DNA of 27,896 bases from Clostridia bacterium (lineage in GTDB: Bacteria; Bacillota_A; Clostridia; Christensenellales; Aristaeellaceae), in contig JAFXMP010000282.1 in NCBI GenBank assembly GCA_017530275.1, positions 1 to 27,896 on the forward strand. Direction: 5' to 3'. Below are positions 16,474-24,192 of the stretch, piece by piece. The notes beneath the pieces were generated by a model. The model worked only from the letters and a program-made list of their open reading frames with translations. It was not told the DNA's origin and made no database searches. The number at the start of each line of letters is the position of its first letter. Positions within the stretch are counted from its first letter, which is position 1. The position numbers and the translations under genes are program-made.

Positions 16474-17074
16474 TCATTATTTTACCGCGTCGCCTGGCAG
16501 CGAGCATCGATACGTGGAAACGGAATACGTCTACCGGGGCGAAAAACTGCGGTTTCTGACGGACGCGGGGGTTTTTTCCCGGGGAGAAGTGGATTTCGGC
16601 ACCGACGTGCTGCTGCGTTCTATTCCGGAGGGTATGGCGGGCCGGGCGCTGGATCTGGGCTGCGGCTGGGGCGCGGTGGGCGTGTGCGTGGGAAAAAAGT
16701 ATCCCGCCTGCTCTCTGGTCATGAGCGACGTAAACGAACGGGCGGTGGAACTGGCCCGAAAAAACGCGGAGGCAAACAATGTTCGGGCGGAAATGGTGCT
16801 GAGCGACGGCTTGGATAATATAGACGGCCCTTTCGATTATATCTTCACCAATCCCCCCATCCGGGCCGGAAAGCAAGTGATCTACCGCCTGTTCGCCCAG
16901 AGTGCCCAGAAGCTGACCAAAAGCGGTGCGCTGTATCTCGTGATCCGCAAACAGCAGGGAGCGGAGTCGGCGCTGAAATACCTGAAAACAATATTTGAGA
17001 ATGTGGAGACAGCGGAAAAAAGCGGCGGGTTTTGGGTGATCCGCTGTCAGGGAGGAACACAGCATGAAGTTTGA
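16466..17074 (+). CDS. Class I SAM-dependent methyltransferase, RsmC-like
   Basis: 202 residues. The SAM-binding motif I is LDLGCGWGAVGV (62-73), acidic SDVNERAVELA (87-97) follows, and the catalytic motif TNPPIRAGK (128-136) is that of guanine-N2 methyltransferases of the RsmC/RlmG type. It corresponds to the catalytic half only, as in Gram-positive members, and is expected to methylate 16S rRNA (G1207 in E. coli). The start overlaps the pseudouridine synthase gene by 8 bp and the end overlaps the aminotransferase gene by 11 bp: a tightly coupled trio. The target base is inferred. Confidence 0.88.
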   Translation: MNDHYFTASPGSEHRYVETEYVYRGEKLRFLTDAGVFSRGEVDFGTDVLLRSIPEGMAGRALDLGCGWGAVGVCVGKKYPACSLVMSDVNERAVELARKNAEANNVRAEMVLSDGLDNIDGPFDYIFTNPPIRAGKQVIYRLFAQSAQKLTKSGALYLVIRKQQGAESALKYLKTIFENVETAEKSGGFWVIRCQGGTQHEV

Positions 17075-18242
17075 CGAGGCATTTTTTGAACAGCCCTTGG
17101 ACCGGCGGAATACGGACTGCGAAAAATGGGACGACCGGAACGTAATAGACCCGGACGGCATTCCGCTTTGGGTGGCGGACATGGATTTTCCCTGCGCGCC
17201 TGCCATTGTAAATGCCCTGCAGGAGAGGGCGAAGCATCCTTGCTTCGGCTATTCCATCGAGAATCCCGCGGATAATGAAGCGCTGATCGGTTACTGGCAG
17301 CGCCGTCACGGGGTCATGTTCCGGGATGAAGATATCCAAATGCTTCCCTGCGTGGTCACGGGGCTGAAAGCCTGCGTCCGGGCGTTTACCCAGCCTGGGG
17401 ACAGCGTGGCCATCGTGACGCCGGTATACGGCCCCTTCTATGGTTCCATCCGGAGCAACGGGCGGACGGTAAAGGCGGTTTCCCTGGTTCGGGATGAAAA
17501 AACAAGCCGGTACGAACTGGACTTTGGTTCTATGGAAGCGGCGTTGAAAGACGGCGCGAGGCTGATGATGCTGTGCAGCCCCCACAATCCAGTGTCCAGA
17601 TTATGGAGCGAAGAAGAACTGACTCGCCTCTGCCATCTGGCGGAACAATACGACGTGCCCATCGTGTGCGATGAGATCCACGCGGATTTCGTGTATAAGC
17701 TGGGAAAATTTGTTTCGATCCTCAGTATCCCGGAGGGGAGAAAGCGGGCGGTGATGCTTTGCTCCGCAAGCAAAACCTTTAACGTGGCGGGCCTGCAGCA
17801 AGCAGCGCTGGTGTGCACGAACCCAGATATGCTGGATAAGCTCAAGCGAGACATGAACGCGGCGGGCGTTATGAGCGGCAACACCTTTGCCCTGATCGCG
17901 GCCCGAACGGCGTATACAGCGTGCGACGATTGGCTGGACGGGCTCGTGGATTATCTGGACGGCAGCCGGAAGCTGCTTGCGGAATTGATCGCAGATCGCC
18001 TGCCCAAAGCGAAAATGAGCCCCATCGAGGCTACGTACCTGGCTTGGCTGGACCTGAAAGCCTATGGACGTACCTGCGAAGAAATAGCGCGGAAATGCCG
18101 GAAAGCGAAGGTTGCCCTCACGGGCGGCACGTTTTTCGGGGAAGAGGGCGAGGGCTTCATGCGCGTAAATTTTGCCTGTCCCCGCGTACAACTGACCGAG
18201 GGAATCAAACGTTTACAAGCTGCATTGGAGGATGATGATTAA
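17064..18242 (+). CDS. MalY/PatB family PLP aminotransferase (probable cystathionine beta-lyase)
   Basis: 392-residue fold-type I PLP enzyme. The N-terminus has the MalY/PatB pattern FDEAFFEQPLDRRNTDCEKWD and PLWVADMDFPC. Cofactor residues seen: TGLKACVRAF (99-108), Asn175 in SPHNPVSRLW, Asp203 in VCDEIHADF and the Schiff-base Lys237 in SASKTFNVAGLQ. The C-terminal MRVNFACPR carries the carboxylate-binding Arg. Family members cleave C-S bonds of cystathionine or cysteine conjugates; some also act as transaminases or as maltose regulators. ATG 17064 is preceded by GGGAGGAACACAGC. No sulfur-metabolism genes adjoin it. Confidence 0.9.
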   Translation: MKFDEAFFEQPLDRRNTDCEKWDDRNVIDPDGIPLWVADMDFPCAPAIVNALQERAKHPCFGYSIENPADNEALIGYWQRRHGVMFRDEDIQMLPCVVTGLKACVRAFTQPGDSVAIVTPVYGPFYGSIRSNGRTVKAVSLVRDEKTSRYELDFGSMEAALKDGARLMMLCSPHNPVSRLWSEEELTRLCHLAEQYDVPIVCDEIHADFVYKLGKFVSILSIPEGRKRAVMLCSASKTFNVAGLQQAALVCTNPDMLDKLKRDMNAAGVMSGNTFALIAARTAYTACDDWLDGLVDYLDGSRKLLAELIADRLPKAKMSPIEATYLAWLDLKAYGRTCEEIARKCRKAKVALTGGTFFGEEGEGFMRVNFACPRVQLTEGIKRLQAALEDDD

Positions 18243-18245
18243 ACC

Positions 18246-19625
18246 ATGGATCGAATGGAAGAATTGCTGCTGCAATACCGGGAAGAAATGATGGAAACCG
18301 TGCAAAAATGGGTGCGCATCCCCAGCGTCAAGGGCGAACCGGCTCCCGGCGCGCCTTTTGGGCTGGAAGCCCGCAAAGCCCTGGACGCCGCCATGGCGGA
18401 CTGCGAAAAGTTCGGCCTGAAAACCCAGATTTTTGACGGCTACGCCGGTCACGCCGATTTGGGCGAAGGAAATACTCGGGACGCGCTGGCTATCCTGGCC
18501 CACCTGGACGTGGTGCCCGTGGGCGACGGCTGGACGAAGGAGCCCTTCGGCGGCGAGCGCGCGGACGGGAAAATCTACGGCCGCGGCACCAGCGACGACA
18601 AGGGTCCGGCGGTGGCCGCCCTGTACGCCATGCGGGCGGTGAAGGAAGCGGGCATTCCCCTGCGCCGCAAGGTGCGCCTGATTCTGGGCTGCGACGAGGA
18701 ATGCGGCTCCTCCGACATGGCTTATTATAAAAAAGCGACGGAAATGCCCCGTTCCGGCTTCAGCCCGGACGCGGATTACCCAGTGATCAACATTGAAAAG
18801 GGCGGCTCCCACGTGCGATTCGTGGGCGATCTTTCCCCGGAGGGCCTGCAGGTGCTGTCCATGCAGGTGGGGGAAAGGACCAACGTGATCCCCGGCTTCG
18901 CCTCCGCGCTGGTGGAGGGGGATGAGGAACTGGCCGCGAAGGCCGAGGAAGCGGGCAAAAAACTGGGCTTCCCCGTGAAGGCCACCGTGGGCAACGGCGC
19001 GGTGATCCTGGAAACCACGGGCCTCACCGGCCACGCCGCGTTCCCCTCTCACGGGAAAAACGCCATCGGACAGATGCTGCTGCTGTTCAAAGCACTGGGG
19101 GCGCAGGGCGCACTGCTGGAGCTGGCGGACAGCGTGGGCATGACCTATAACGGGGAAAATCTCGGCATCGCCATGCGGGACGACGTGTCCGGCGAGCTGA
19201 CCGGCAGCCTGGACATCATCCGCATCGAAAACGGCAAGGTGGAAGCAATCATGGACGTGCGCTATCCCGTGCTGTTCCATCCGGGCCGCATGTACGAACT
19301 GCTGAATCAGCGCCTCCAGTACCTGCGGGCGGAGGACGACGGTACCCGGCCGCCGCACTTCGTCAGCGATAAGACCGAGCTGGTGCAGGAGCTGCTGGAA
19401 GCCTATCATGAGGTGACCGGCGGCGAAAAGCGCACCATCGCCATCGGCGGCGGCACCTACGCCCAGTCCATGGAGGAGGGCGTGGCCTTCGGTGCGCTGT
19501 TCCCCGGCGAAACGGAAATGGCCCATCAAGCCGACGAATACATCACGGAAGAATCCCTGTTCCAGAACGCGAGAATTTTTGCCCGCGCCATCGTCCGGCT
19601 GGCGGGAAAGAAAAGTGAGGAATGA
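18246..19625 (+). CDS. pepV: M20 family dipeptidase, PepV/Sapep type
   Basis: 459-residue dinuclear zinc dipeptidase, the size usual for PepV. Metal and catalytic motifs: AHLDVVPVGDGW with His86 and Asp88, GRGTSDDKGP with the bridging Asp (117/118), GCDEECGSSD with general base Glu151 and Glu152, FSPDADYPV and the C-terminal ETEMAHQADEYI with the last His ligand. The lid domain between (~185-380) contains TGHAAFPSHGKNAI. It hydrolyses dipeptides, including beta-Ala dipeptides in some relatives, in the cytoplasm. Start ATG 18246 lies 14 bases past GGAGG, a long spacing; the ATG at codon 4 is an alternative. High GC3 suggests strong expression. Confidence 0.92.
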   Translation: MDRMEELLLQYREEMMETVQKWVRIPSVKGEPAPGAPFGLEARKALDAAMADCEKFGLKTQIFDGYAGHADLGEGNTRDALAILAHLDVVPVGDGWTKEPFGGERADGKIYGRGTSDDKGPAVAALYAMRAVKEAGIPLRRKVRLILGCDEECGSSDMAYYKKATEMPRSGFSPDADYPVINIEKGGSHVRFVGDLSPEGLQVLSMQVGERTNVIPGFASALVEGDEELAAKAEEAGKKLGFPVKATVGNGAVILETTGLTGHAAFPSHGKNAIGQMLLLFKALGAQGALLELADSVGMTYNGENLGIAMRDDVSGELTGSLDIIRIENGKVEAIMDVRYPVLFHPGRMYELLNQRLQYLRAEDDGTRPPHFVSDKTELVQELLEAYHEVTGGEKRTIAIGGGTYAQSMEEGVAFGALFPGETEMAHQADEYITEESLFQNARIFARAIVRLAGKKSEE

Positions 19626-19628
19626 AAA

Positions 19629-19988
19629 ATGGCCACCACTGAAATCATCACCTGCATCAACTGCCCCGTAGGCTGCCGCATGGAAGTGACCCATGAGGGT
19701 GAAACCGTGCTGTCCGTCAAGGGCAATACCTGCAAGCGGGGCGATACCTACGCCCGCCAGGAATGCGTGGCCCCCCTGCGCATGGTCACCGCCGTGGCCC
19801 CCGTGCAGGACCGGGACATGCCCATAAGCCTCAAAACCCGCACCCCCATCCCAAAGAAAAGCATCGACGACTGCATGCGCGCCATCATGGCAAAGCCCTT
19901 TACCGCGCCCATCGCCGCCGGGGACGTGCTGATCCCCGACGTGTGCGGGACCGGCGTGGACGTGATCGCCACCAAGAGTGTGGAATAA
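19629..19988 (+). CDS. DUF1667 domain-containing cysteine-rich protein
   Basis: 119 residues. The N-terminal ITCINCPVGCRMEV and GNTCKRGDTYARQECVAP provide Cys9, 12, 16, 35 and 46, which could bind a metal or iron-sulfur cluster. The rest (RTRTPIPK, IAAGDVLIPDVCGTGVDVIAT in short segments) matches DUF1667. In Clostridia this small protein usually follows genes for a glycerol-3-phosphate dehydrogenase-like oxidoreductase and an NAD(P)/FAD oxidoreductase, and it resembles the N-terminus of molybdopterin oxidoreductases. Neither partner is here; it follows pepV by 3 bases, with GAGGA overlapping the pepV end. Likely an electron-transfer accessory, function unproven. Confidence 0.85.
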   Translation: MATTEIITCINCPVGCRMEVTHEGETVLSVKGNTCKRGDTYARQECVAPLRMVTAVAPVQDRDMPISLKTRTPIPKKSIDDCMRAIMAKPFTAPIAAGDVLIPDVCGTGVDVIATKSVE

Positions 19989-20003
19989 AGCAACAGACAT
20001 ACT

Positions 20004-20161
20004 GCTTTTAAGATAGAGTTGAGAGCGGAGAGTTGAGAGTTAAGAGTTGAGAGTTAAGAGTTGAGAGTTGAGATTATATGGTCGATCAAATATGTTTCTC
20101 CCACATGAAACACTATATCATCTCAACTCTCCGCTCTCAACTCTCAAATCTAACTTAAAGC
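20004..20161. repeat. Family 2 hairpin with heptamer-repeat arms, copy B
   Basis: Left arm 20013-20078 holds eight 7-bp units (GAGTTGA, GAGCGGA, GAGTTGA, GAGTTAA, GAGTTGA, GAGTTAA, GAGTTGA, GAGTTGA), ending GATTATA. Right arm 20113-20158, read in reverse complement, holds four (GATTTGA, GAGTTGA, GAGCGGA, GAGTTGA), ending GATGATA. The outermost bases also pair (GCTTTTAAGATAGA against CTTTAAGTTAGA). The loop of ~35 nt is unique. The unequal arm lengths suggest unit gain or loss by slippage. It fills most of the gap between the DUF1667 gene and manA. Confidence 0.85.
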
Positions 20162-20183
20162 GTCCAAAAAGGAGGACAGGAAA

Positions 20184-21128
20184 ATGCCCATCGCACCGAT
20201 TCTGATGACTCCCGCTTATCGCTGGGGCGCGGCTACGCCCTGGGGCGGTGAAGGACTGCGCAGCATGTTCCGCAAGGACATCCCCGGCGAACATACGGGG
20301 GAAGCGCTGGAAGTCAGCGCCATTCCAGGCCTGGAAAGCCGGGACCCGGCGGGAAACACCCTGACAGAGCTGATCGAAAAATATGGGGAAAGGCTGACGG
20401 GCAAGGGCTTTGCCCATCCTTTCCCGCTGCTCTTGAAACTCCTGGACGCCAAGGACACCTTGAGCGTGCAGGTGCATCCCGACGACGATTACGCCGCCAA
20501 AGCGGAAGGAAAGTTAGGCAAAACCGAGGCCTGGCATATCCTGTTCGCCGCGCCAGGATCCGAATTGGTGTACGGCGTGAAAGCGGGCACGGATAAGGAA
20601 AGCCTGCTGAAAGCCTCCCAGGAAGGGGCGGCGGTGGAAAAGCTGCTGCGCCGGGTGAAGGTGCATGCCGGGGAAACCTACTATATCCCCGCCGGGATGG
20701 TGCACGCCATCGGCGCGGGCATCGTGCTGTACGAGATTCAGCAGAGCAGCGACGTGACCTACCGCTTCTACGATTGGGAGCGGAAGGACAAAAACGGCAA
20801 CAAGCGGGAACTGCACATCCAAAAAGCCGTGGACGTGACGGATGTGAACGCCCAGTTGGACGCCGCCGCCGAAACGGAACTGGAAAAGGGCCGGTTCCGG
20901 CTGCTGAATGAAAAGTATTTCGGCCTGGACCGTTTTCAGGATTTTGAAGGCGTTCTGCCTGCCGATCCCCGCCGGTTTTCGTTCTTTACGGCGCTCAAAG
21001 AATGCCGCCTGGAATGGGCAGATAGCAGCCTGCGCGTCCCCGCCGGACACACCGCCCTGTTGCCCGCCGACGGGTATGATTTGACTTTGTCCGCCCCCGG
21101 CGCGCTGATGGCTTATCCTACAGTATGA
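20184..21128 (+). CDS. manA: Mannose-6-phosphate isomerase, class I
   Basis: 314-residue zinc cupin enzyme interconverting mannose 6-phosphate and fructose 6-phosphate. Zinc ligands are visible: Gln96 and His98 in VQVHPDDDYA, Glu115 in GKTEAWHIL and His174 in IPAGMVHAIGAG. EIQQSSDVTYRFYDW (184-198) is the other diagnostic motif. Length fits the short Firmicute form (Bacillus ManA/Pmi, ~315), not the ~390-residue enteric form. ATG 20184 follows AAAGGAGGACAGGAAA. It is converged on by spoIIID. A family 2 hairpin separates it from the upstream run, so co-transcription is uncertain. Confidence 0.94.
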   Translation: MPIAPILMTPAYRWGAATPWGGEGLRSMFRKDIPGEHTGEALEVSAIPGLESRDPAGNTLTELIEKYGERLTGKGFAHPFPLLLKLLDAKDTLSVQVHPDDDYAAKAEGKLGKTEAWHILFAAPGSELVYGVKAGTDKESLLKASQEGAAVEKLLRRVKVHAGETYYIPAGMVHAIGAGIVLYEIQQSSDVTYRFYDWERKDKNGNKRELHIQKAVDVTDVNAQLDAAAETELEKGRFRLLNEKYFGLDRFQDFEGVLPADPRRFSFFTALKECRLEWADSSLRVPAGHTALLPADGYDLTLSAPGALMAYPTV

Positions 21129-21167
21129 TGAAATACTGACAAAACCGTAAAAATTATAAATCCTGAT

Positions 21168-21443
21168 TCATTCGGCCTTCGCTTGCTTCTGCTGCCGGAT
21201 CAGACGCCACCGCTGGCGGGTGGCGGCCCCGCCCCGCAGATGGCGCACGGCGTGGTGATAATTGAGGATTTCCCGCACCTCCGCGTACAAGCCGGGATGA
21301 ATAGCCCGAAGCCTTTCATGCACGTCCTTATGCACGGAACTCTTGCTCATGCCAAAGCGCTCGGCAGCCTGGCGCACCGTGGCTCCCGTGCGCGCGATAT
21401 ACCGTCCCAGCCGCATGCAGCGGTCCTGAATCTCCTGCCGCAT
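21168..21443 (-). CDS. spoIIID: Sporulation transcriptional regulator SpoIIID
   Basis: 91 residues, matching SpoIIID over the whole length: an N-terminal RCMRLGRYIARTGATVRQAAE, helix-turn-helix FGMSKSSVHKDVHERL (~30-45), then AEVREILNYHHAVRHLRGG and a basic tail. SpoIIID is the mother-cell DNA-binding protein that switches gene expression between the sigma-E and sigma-K phases of endospore formation. ATG 21443 follows GGGAGGCGGGGACC. It lies downstream of a terminator closing the polysaccharide deacetylase gene and converges with manA. I could not find a convincing sigma-E promoter. Its presence places the organism in an endospore-forming lineage, though not proof that this strain sporulates. 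Confidence 0.95.
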   Translation of the reverse strand: MRQEIQDRCMRLGRYIARTGATVRQAAERFGMSKSSVHKDVHERLRAIHPGLYAEVREILNYHHAVRHLRGGAATRQRWRLIRQQKQAKAE

Positions 21444-21480
21444 GGTCCCCGCCTCCCTTCGGAACAGGGTATGCAGCGGA

Positions 21481-21516
21481 AGAAAAGAAAAGAACGAACC
21501 CGAAGATTCGTTCTTT
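21481..21516 (-). terminator. Rho-independent terminator after the polysaccharide deacetylase gene
   Basis: On the minus strand a perfect 10-bp stem AAAGAACGAA / TTCGTTCTTT (21516-21507 and 21498-21489) with an 8-nt loop is followed directly by the T-rich run TTCTTTTCTT. It lies 33 bases past the stop of the deacetylase gene and ahead of spoIIID, so spoIIID probably has its own promoter nearby or depends on read-through. Confidence 0.75.
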
Positions 21517-21548
21517 AGCGATATGGAATTTGAGGGCCGTTACCGGTA

Positions 21549-22877
21549 TTATTGCTCGGCAGCCTGGTCCGCGCAGCTCCAATAGACTTGGTTGGGCTCC
21601 AGGGGCACGCCGTAGTGATCGAACAGTTCATCCACCGTGACGCACAGGAAATTTTTGTTTTCCAGTTCCTTCAGGATCATCTCCGAATACTCGGCGGATA
21701 AGGGGTTCAGATCGTGCATCAGCACCACGTCGCCATCCCTGGCGCCGTAAATCACCCTGCCCGCTATCTGATCCACGTTATTGCTATCCGCGTCGGAAGA
21801 AATAAGGCTCCAATGGATCACGGGCAGGCCGACACCGGCTTTTGTGAAAGCTTCGGAGTGGCCGCCGGGGGCCCGCATATAAGCGGGGCGGACGCCCACG
21901 ATGGCGTCCATCAGCGTGTCAAACTGCTTTTTCCACCGGCTCACGCTTTCGTTATTGATCCCGGTGTAGGTATGCACGTAATTGTGGCTGGCCATGGCGT
22001 ATCCCGCGTCCTGCTGGCGGCACATGATGTCGTGGTTGTTATCCATCATGGTGCCCACGATAAAGAAGGTGGCATTGGCCCCGTACTTTTGCAGGCAGCG
22101 GACCAGATTGTTGGTGGTGCCCCGCGCCCCGCCGTCGTCATAAGTGAGGGCGATCATTTTATAGCGGCTGTTGTCCGTGATTTCCTGTCCCTTTTCATTC
22201 ATCAGAGGCCGCAGGGCGGAATAGTACAGCTTCACGTGCATCAGGATGTTTTTTCCGGGGTACAGGGCATCGGCCCGGTAAAGCAATTCCAGCTTGGCGG
22301 GGGTCAGGGTAAAGGCGGCGTTCTCCAGCGCTTCCCGGGTGCATAGAGACTCCAGGGCGGCAGGATCGGGCGATTCGGTGATGAAATAGTCCGTCAGTTG
22401 GCTCCTGACTTCCTGGGCCATGAGTTCCCAGGCAGCACTGCCCTCGTCAAACAAATCCGTCAGCGTAAGGCGGCTGCCGGAAACCATATCGTAGACCCTT
22501 GCATCGAAATCCACATAGGTCTGTTCCTTATTGAAAGCGATATGGGCGATGGTAAGAAAACTCATCCATTGGCTGCCTGTGCGGAAAACCGTTGACCCAA
22601 CATCCAAGTAGGAAATCGGATCGACTTTTCCTTCGGGCAGGAAGGGACGTGCCCTTTCCGTCATGCTGTCGATCAAGGCGCGCTGGTCCGTATTGACCGT
22701 TTCATTGGCCGTTTCGGGATAGGTGCGCAGGATATACTGTTTGTCCCGTATATACTCTCGGTCCATCGTTTTTTGGGTAAAGCGCAGCACATCCGGGATC
22801 GAGACCCTTTCCGCAGCGGCGGGATATACGCCCGCCAGCAGCAGCAAGGCGGCGCATAAAGCTGCCAGTCGTTTCAT
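21549..22877 (-). CDS. Secreted polysaccharide deacetylase (NodB domain) with DUF3298-like N-terminal domain
   Basis: 442 residues. Signal peptide 1-~22 (MKRLAALCAALLLLAG, cleavage after AAA). Residues ~60-225 resemble the DUF3298/RsiV-type domain (SFLTIAHIAF, TYVDFDARVYDMVSGSRLTLTD in parts, LFDEGSAAW). Residues ~240-430 form a NodB carbohydrate-esterase-4 domain: ALTYDDGG with Asp247 and Asp248, SHNYVHT with His298 and His302 as metal ligands, RAPGG with Arg335 and VVLMHDL with catalytic His388. The usual TFDDGP is TYDDGG here, a mild variation. It should remove acetyl groups from peptidoglycan or another wall polymer. spoIIID lies next to it, so a role in spore cortex is possible but unproven. 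ATG 22877 follows AAGGAGTACTTTCG. Confidence 0.9.
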   Translation of the reverse strand: MKRLAALCAALLLLAGVYPAAAERVSIPDVLRFTQKTMDREYIRDKQYILRTYPETANETVNTDQRALIDSMTERARPFLPEGKVDPISYLDVGSTVFRTGSQWMSFLTIAHIAFNKEQTYVDFDARVYDMVSGSRLTLTDLFDEGSAAWELMAQEVRSQLTDYFITESPDPAALESLCTREALENAAFTLTPAKLELLYRADALYPGKNILMHVKLYYSALRPLMNEKGQEITDNSRYKMIALTYDDGGARGTTNNLVRCLQKYGANATFFIVGTMMDNNHDIMCRQQDAGYAMASHNYVHTYTGINNESVSRWKKQFDTLMDAIVGVRPAYMRAPGGHSEAFTKAGVGLPVIHWSLISSDADSNNVDQIAGRVIYGARDGDVVLMHDLNPLSAEYSEMILKELENKNFLCVTVDELFDHYGVPLEPNQVYWSCADQAAEQ

Positions 22878-22896
22878 CGAAAGTACTCCTTATCAG

Positions 22897-22939
22897 AAAA
22901 GAAATAATACAGCCGCGGCGGAATCTCATCCCCCGCGGC
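22897..22939 (-). terminator. Rho-independent terminator after the secreted protein gene
   Basis: On the minus strand the arms GCCGCGGGGG (22939-22930) and CCGCCGCGGC (22921-22912) pair with one mismatch around an 8-nt loop. They are followed by the T-rich TGTATTATTTCTTTT. It lies just past the stop at 22971 and about 30 bases before the deacetylase ATG, so it may act as a partial terminator between the two genes. Confidence 0.6.
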
Positions 22940-22970
22940 CGAAAAGCGCCGCCATGCTCCGCGGCTTGGA

Positions 22971-23732
22971 TCAAATCTGCTTCAAAGTATCACGCACATG
23001 GTTGATCACAGCCTTGTAACTGCTGTTGAAATACCCGTCGGGGCAGGAAAGGTGCACCATGATCACCTGATGGCCGTCCAGCAGGGCCATCATCACCCGG
23101 CCGTAAATGGCGGTACCGTCGTAGTACTGGCCCTCGTAATCGTTGTAGTAGCCATCCTTTTTCAGTAGCTGGCGGGTGGCGATTTCTTTGGTGCTCCATT
23201 TGGCGAAATTGTACTGGCCTATCTCCTTGAGGGTATTGCGCAGTTCGTCGCGCAGATCAGCGAGCTTGAAGGTGGAGGCTACGCTGTACACACGAATCGT
23301 GATATAGGCGTTGTAACCGTCCAGCGCGGTTTGGTTGATCAGGGTTATCGCGTCGTCGGCGGAGGCATCGATCCCCCAGCCCACAGGCGCTTCAAAGCTC
23401 AGGCGCAGCTTGTCCGCGGTAACAGCGCCGTAGCTGAAGGTCAGCGTAGGCTTGGGCGTGGGGGTGGGCATATCGATGGGGTCCAGGGGAATGGGCGTAG
23501 TCCCGGCATACAGTGAACGGCCGTAATCGTTATAGGCCGCGCCGTATACGCTGTAGCTGCCGTTGTCTTCCTCCGAGGCGGGATCGTATCCCTCCGGCAG
23601 GGAGAAGGAAGCGGAAGGGGCGTCCGTGGGCAGGGCCATGGGATCAGTCTGCAGAGTGCCCGCCAGCGCGGGGTTGACCGGTACGCTGCCCATCAGCAGC
23701 ATCAGCACCAAAAGCAAACTCAGCTTTTTCAT
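22971..23732 (-). CDS. Secreted protein of unknown function
   Basis: 253 residues, family not recognised. A signal peptide (~1-24, KKLSLLLVLMLLMGSVPVNPALA region) is followed by a low-complexity Pro/Ser/Asp/Tyr stretch with the linker TPTPKPT (~85-92). A compact domain (~95-253) begins LTFSYGAVTADKLRLSF and includes VGWGIDASADDAITL, an ITIRVYS strand, YDGTAIYGRVMMALLDG and HQVIMVHLSCP; the alternating strands suggest a PsbP- or lipocalin-like beta sheet, but this is only a guess. ATG 23732 is preferred to an ATG nine codons earlier because AAGGAGG stands in front of it and the signal peptide then starts at residue 1. A consensus-like promoter is 74-102 bases upstream. Confidence 0.75.
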   Translation of the reverse strand: MKKLSLLLVLMLLMGSVPVNPALAGTLQTDPMALPTDAPSASFSLPEGYDPASEEDNGSYSVYGAAYNDYGRSLYAGTTPIPLDPIDMPTPTPKPTLTFSYGAVTADKLRLSFEAPVGWGIDASADDAITLINQTALDGYNAYITIRVYSVASTFKLADLRDELRNTLKEIGQYNFAKWSTKEIATRQLLKKDGYYNDYEGQYYDGTAIYGRVMMALLDGHQVIMVHLSCPDGYFNSSYKAVINHVRDTLKQI

Positions 23733-23805
23733 GGAAAAGAAACCTCCTTGGATCAGCATCGCTTTCCTGGCAGGGGAATGCGGGAAGAAACGATATCTTT
23801 ATACT

Positions 23806-23834
23806 ATTGTAACAGTTTCTTCATCTCTCGTCAA
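23806..23834 (-). promoter_or_regulatory. Sigma-A promoter of the secreted protein gene
   Basis: On the minus strand, -35 TTGACG (23834-23829), 17-nt spacer, -10 TACAAT (23811-23806). Ten of twelve bases match consensus with ideal spacing. Confidence 0.8.
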
Positions 23835-24091
23835 GCGTTTTGCTGTCCGCAAGGGTCGTTTTTCGTATAATTTACATTACGCCGCTACCGTTAAACAGGA
23901 GGACGGGTCGAAAGGCCCCGGACGGCCATGCCAGGCGGATCCTTCGATGCATCCCAAGATTTTTACGGCAGTCTGCACGCTGGCGCATTGCCGGTGCTTT
24001 ATTCATAAATACCGGAACCAAAAAACATGTGAAGAAAATGTTAAATTGATAAAACCTTCCTGATCTGTCCGGAAAAACGCTCTTCAATCTC

Positions 24092-24120
24092 TTTACATTC
24101 AGGATGCGATATGCTATACT
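24092..24120 (+). promoter_or_regulatory. Sigma-A promoter of the cggR-pgk-tpiA unit
   Basis: -35 TTTACA (24092-24097), 17-nt spacer, -10 TATACT (24115-24120). Transcription would begin near 24127, just ahead of the tandem operator, so a bound repressor would block elongation rather than polymerase binding, as known for CggR in Bacillus. Confidence 0.8.
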
Positions 24121-24128
24121 GTCTCGCG

Positions 24129-24166
24129 GTGGGGCAACATTCGCCCAGTGGGGCAATGTGCGTCCA
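24129..24166 (+). promoter_or_regulatory. Tandem CggR-type operator
   Basis: Two 19-bp direct repeats, each starting GTGGGGCAA (24129 and 24148) and matching at 15 of 19 positions. Read as TGGGGC-N6-CGCC then TGGGGC-N6-CGTC, they follow the Bacillus CggR site plan (CGGGAC-N6-TGTC twice), with period 19 instead of 20. The site lies between the promoter and the cggR start. The match to CggR is from memory of the family; binding is inferred. Confidence 0.6.
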
Positions 24167-24192
24167 AGAAGTGTGAAAGGAGGAAGCTGCCG

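Larger units (their letters stand above)
23733..24192. other. 460-bp gene-free region between divergent transcripts
   Basis: Holds the minus-strand promoter of the secreted protein (23806-23834) on the left, and the cggR promoter and operator (24092-24166) on the right. The middle ~260 bp (23835-24091) carries no convincing ORF. It has a lone TATAAT (23866-23871, plus strand) and short GC-rich hairpins around 23900-23960, such as GGTC-GAAA-GGCC. I cannot match it to a known riboswitch or small RNA. Confidence 0.5.

Noticed and set aside
18213..20000. 595-codon open frame antisense to pepV and the DUF1667 gene
   Set aside because: Composition is dominated by His and Gly, it has no motif, and it mirrors the high GC3 of pepV.
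20013..20158. Heptamer arrays as a CRISPR array
   Set aside because: The period is 7 bp without spacers, the two arrays are inverted to each other, and no cas gene is present.
21444..21490. Sigma-E promoter for spoIIID (CATACCCT resembles a -10 box)
   Set aside because: No ATA-type -35 element occurs 14-18 bases upstream, so the match is too weak to report as a promoter.
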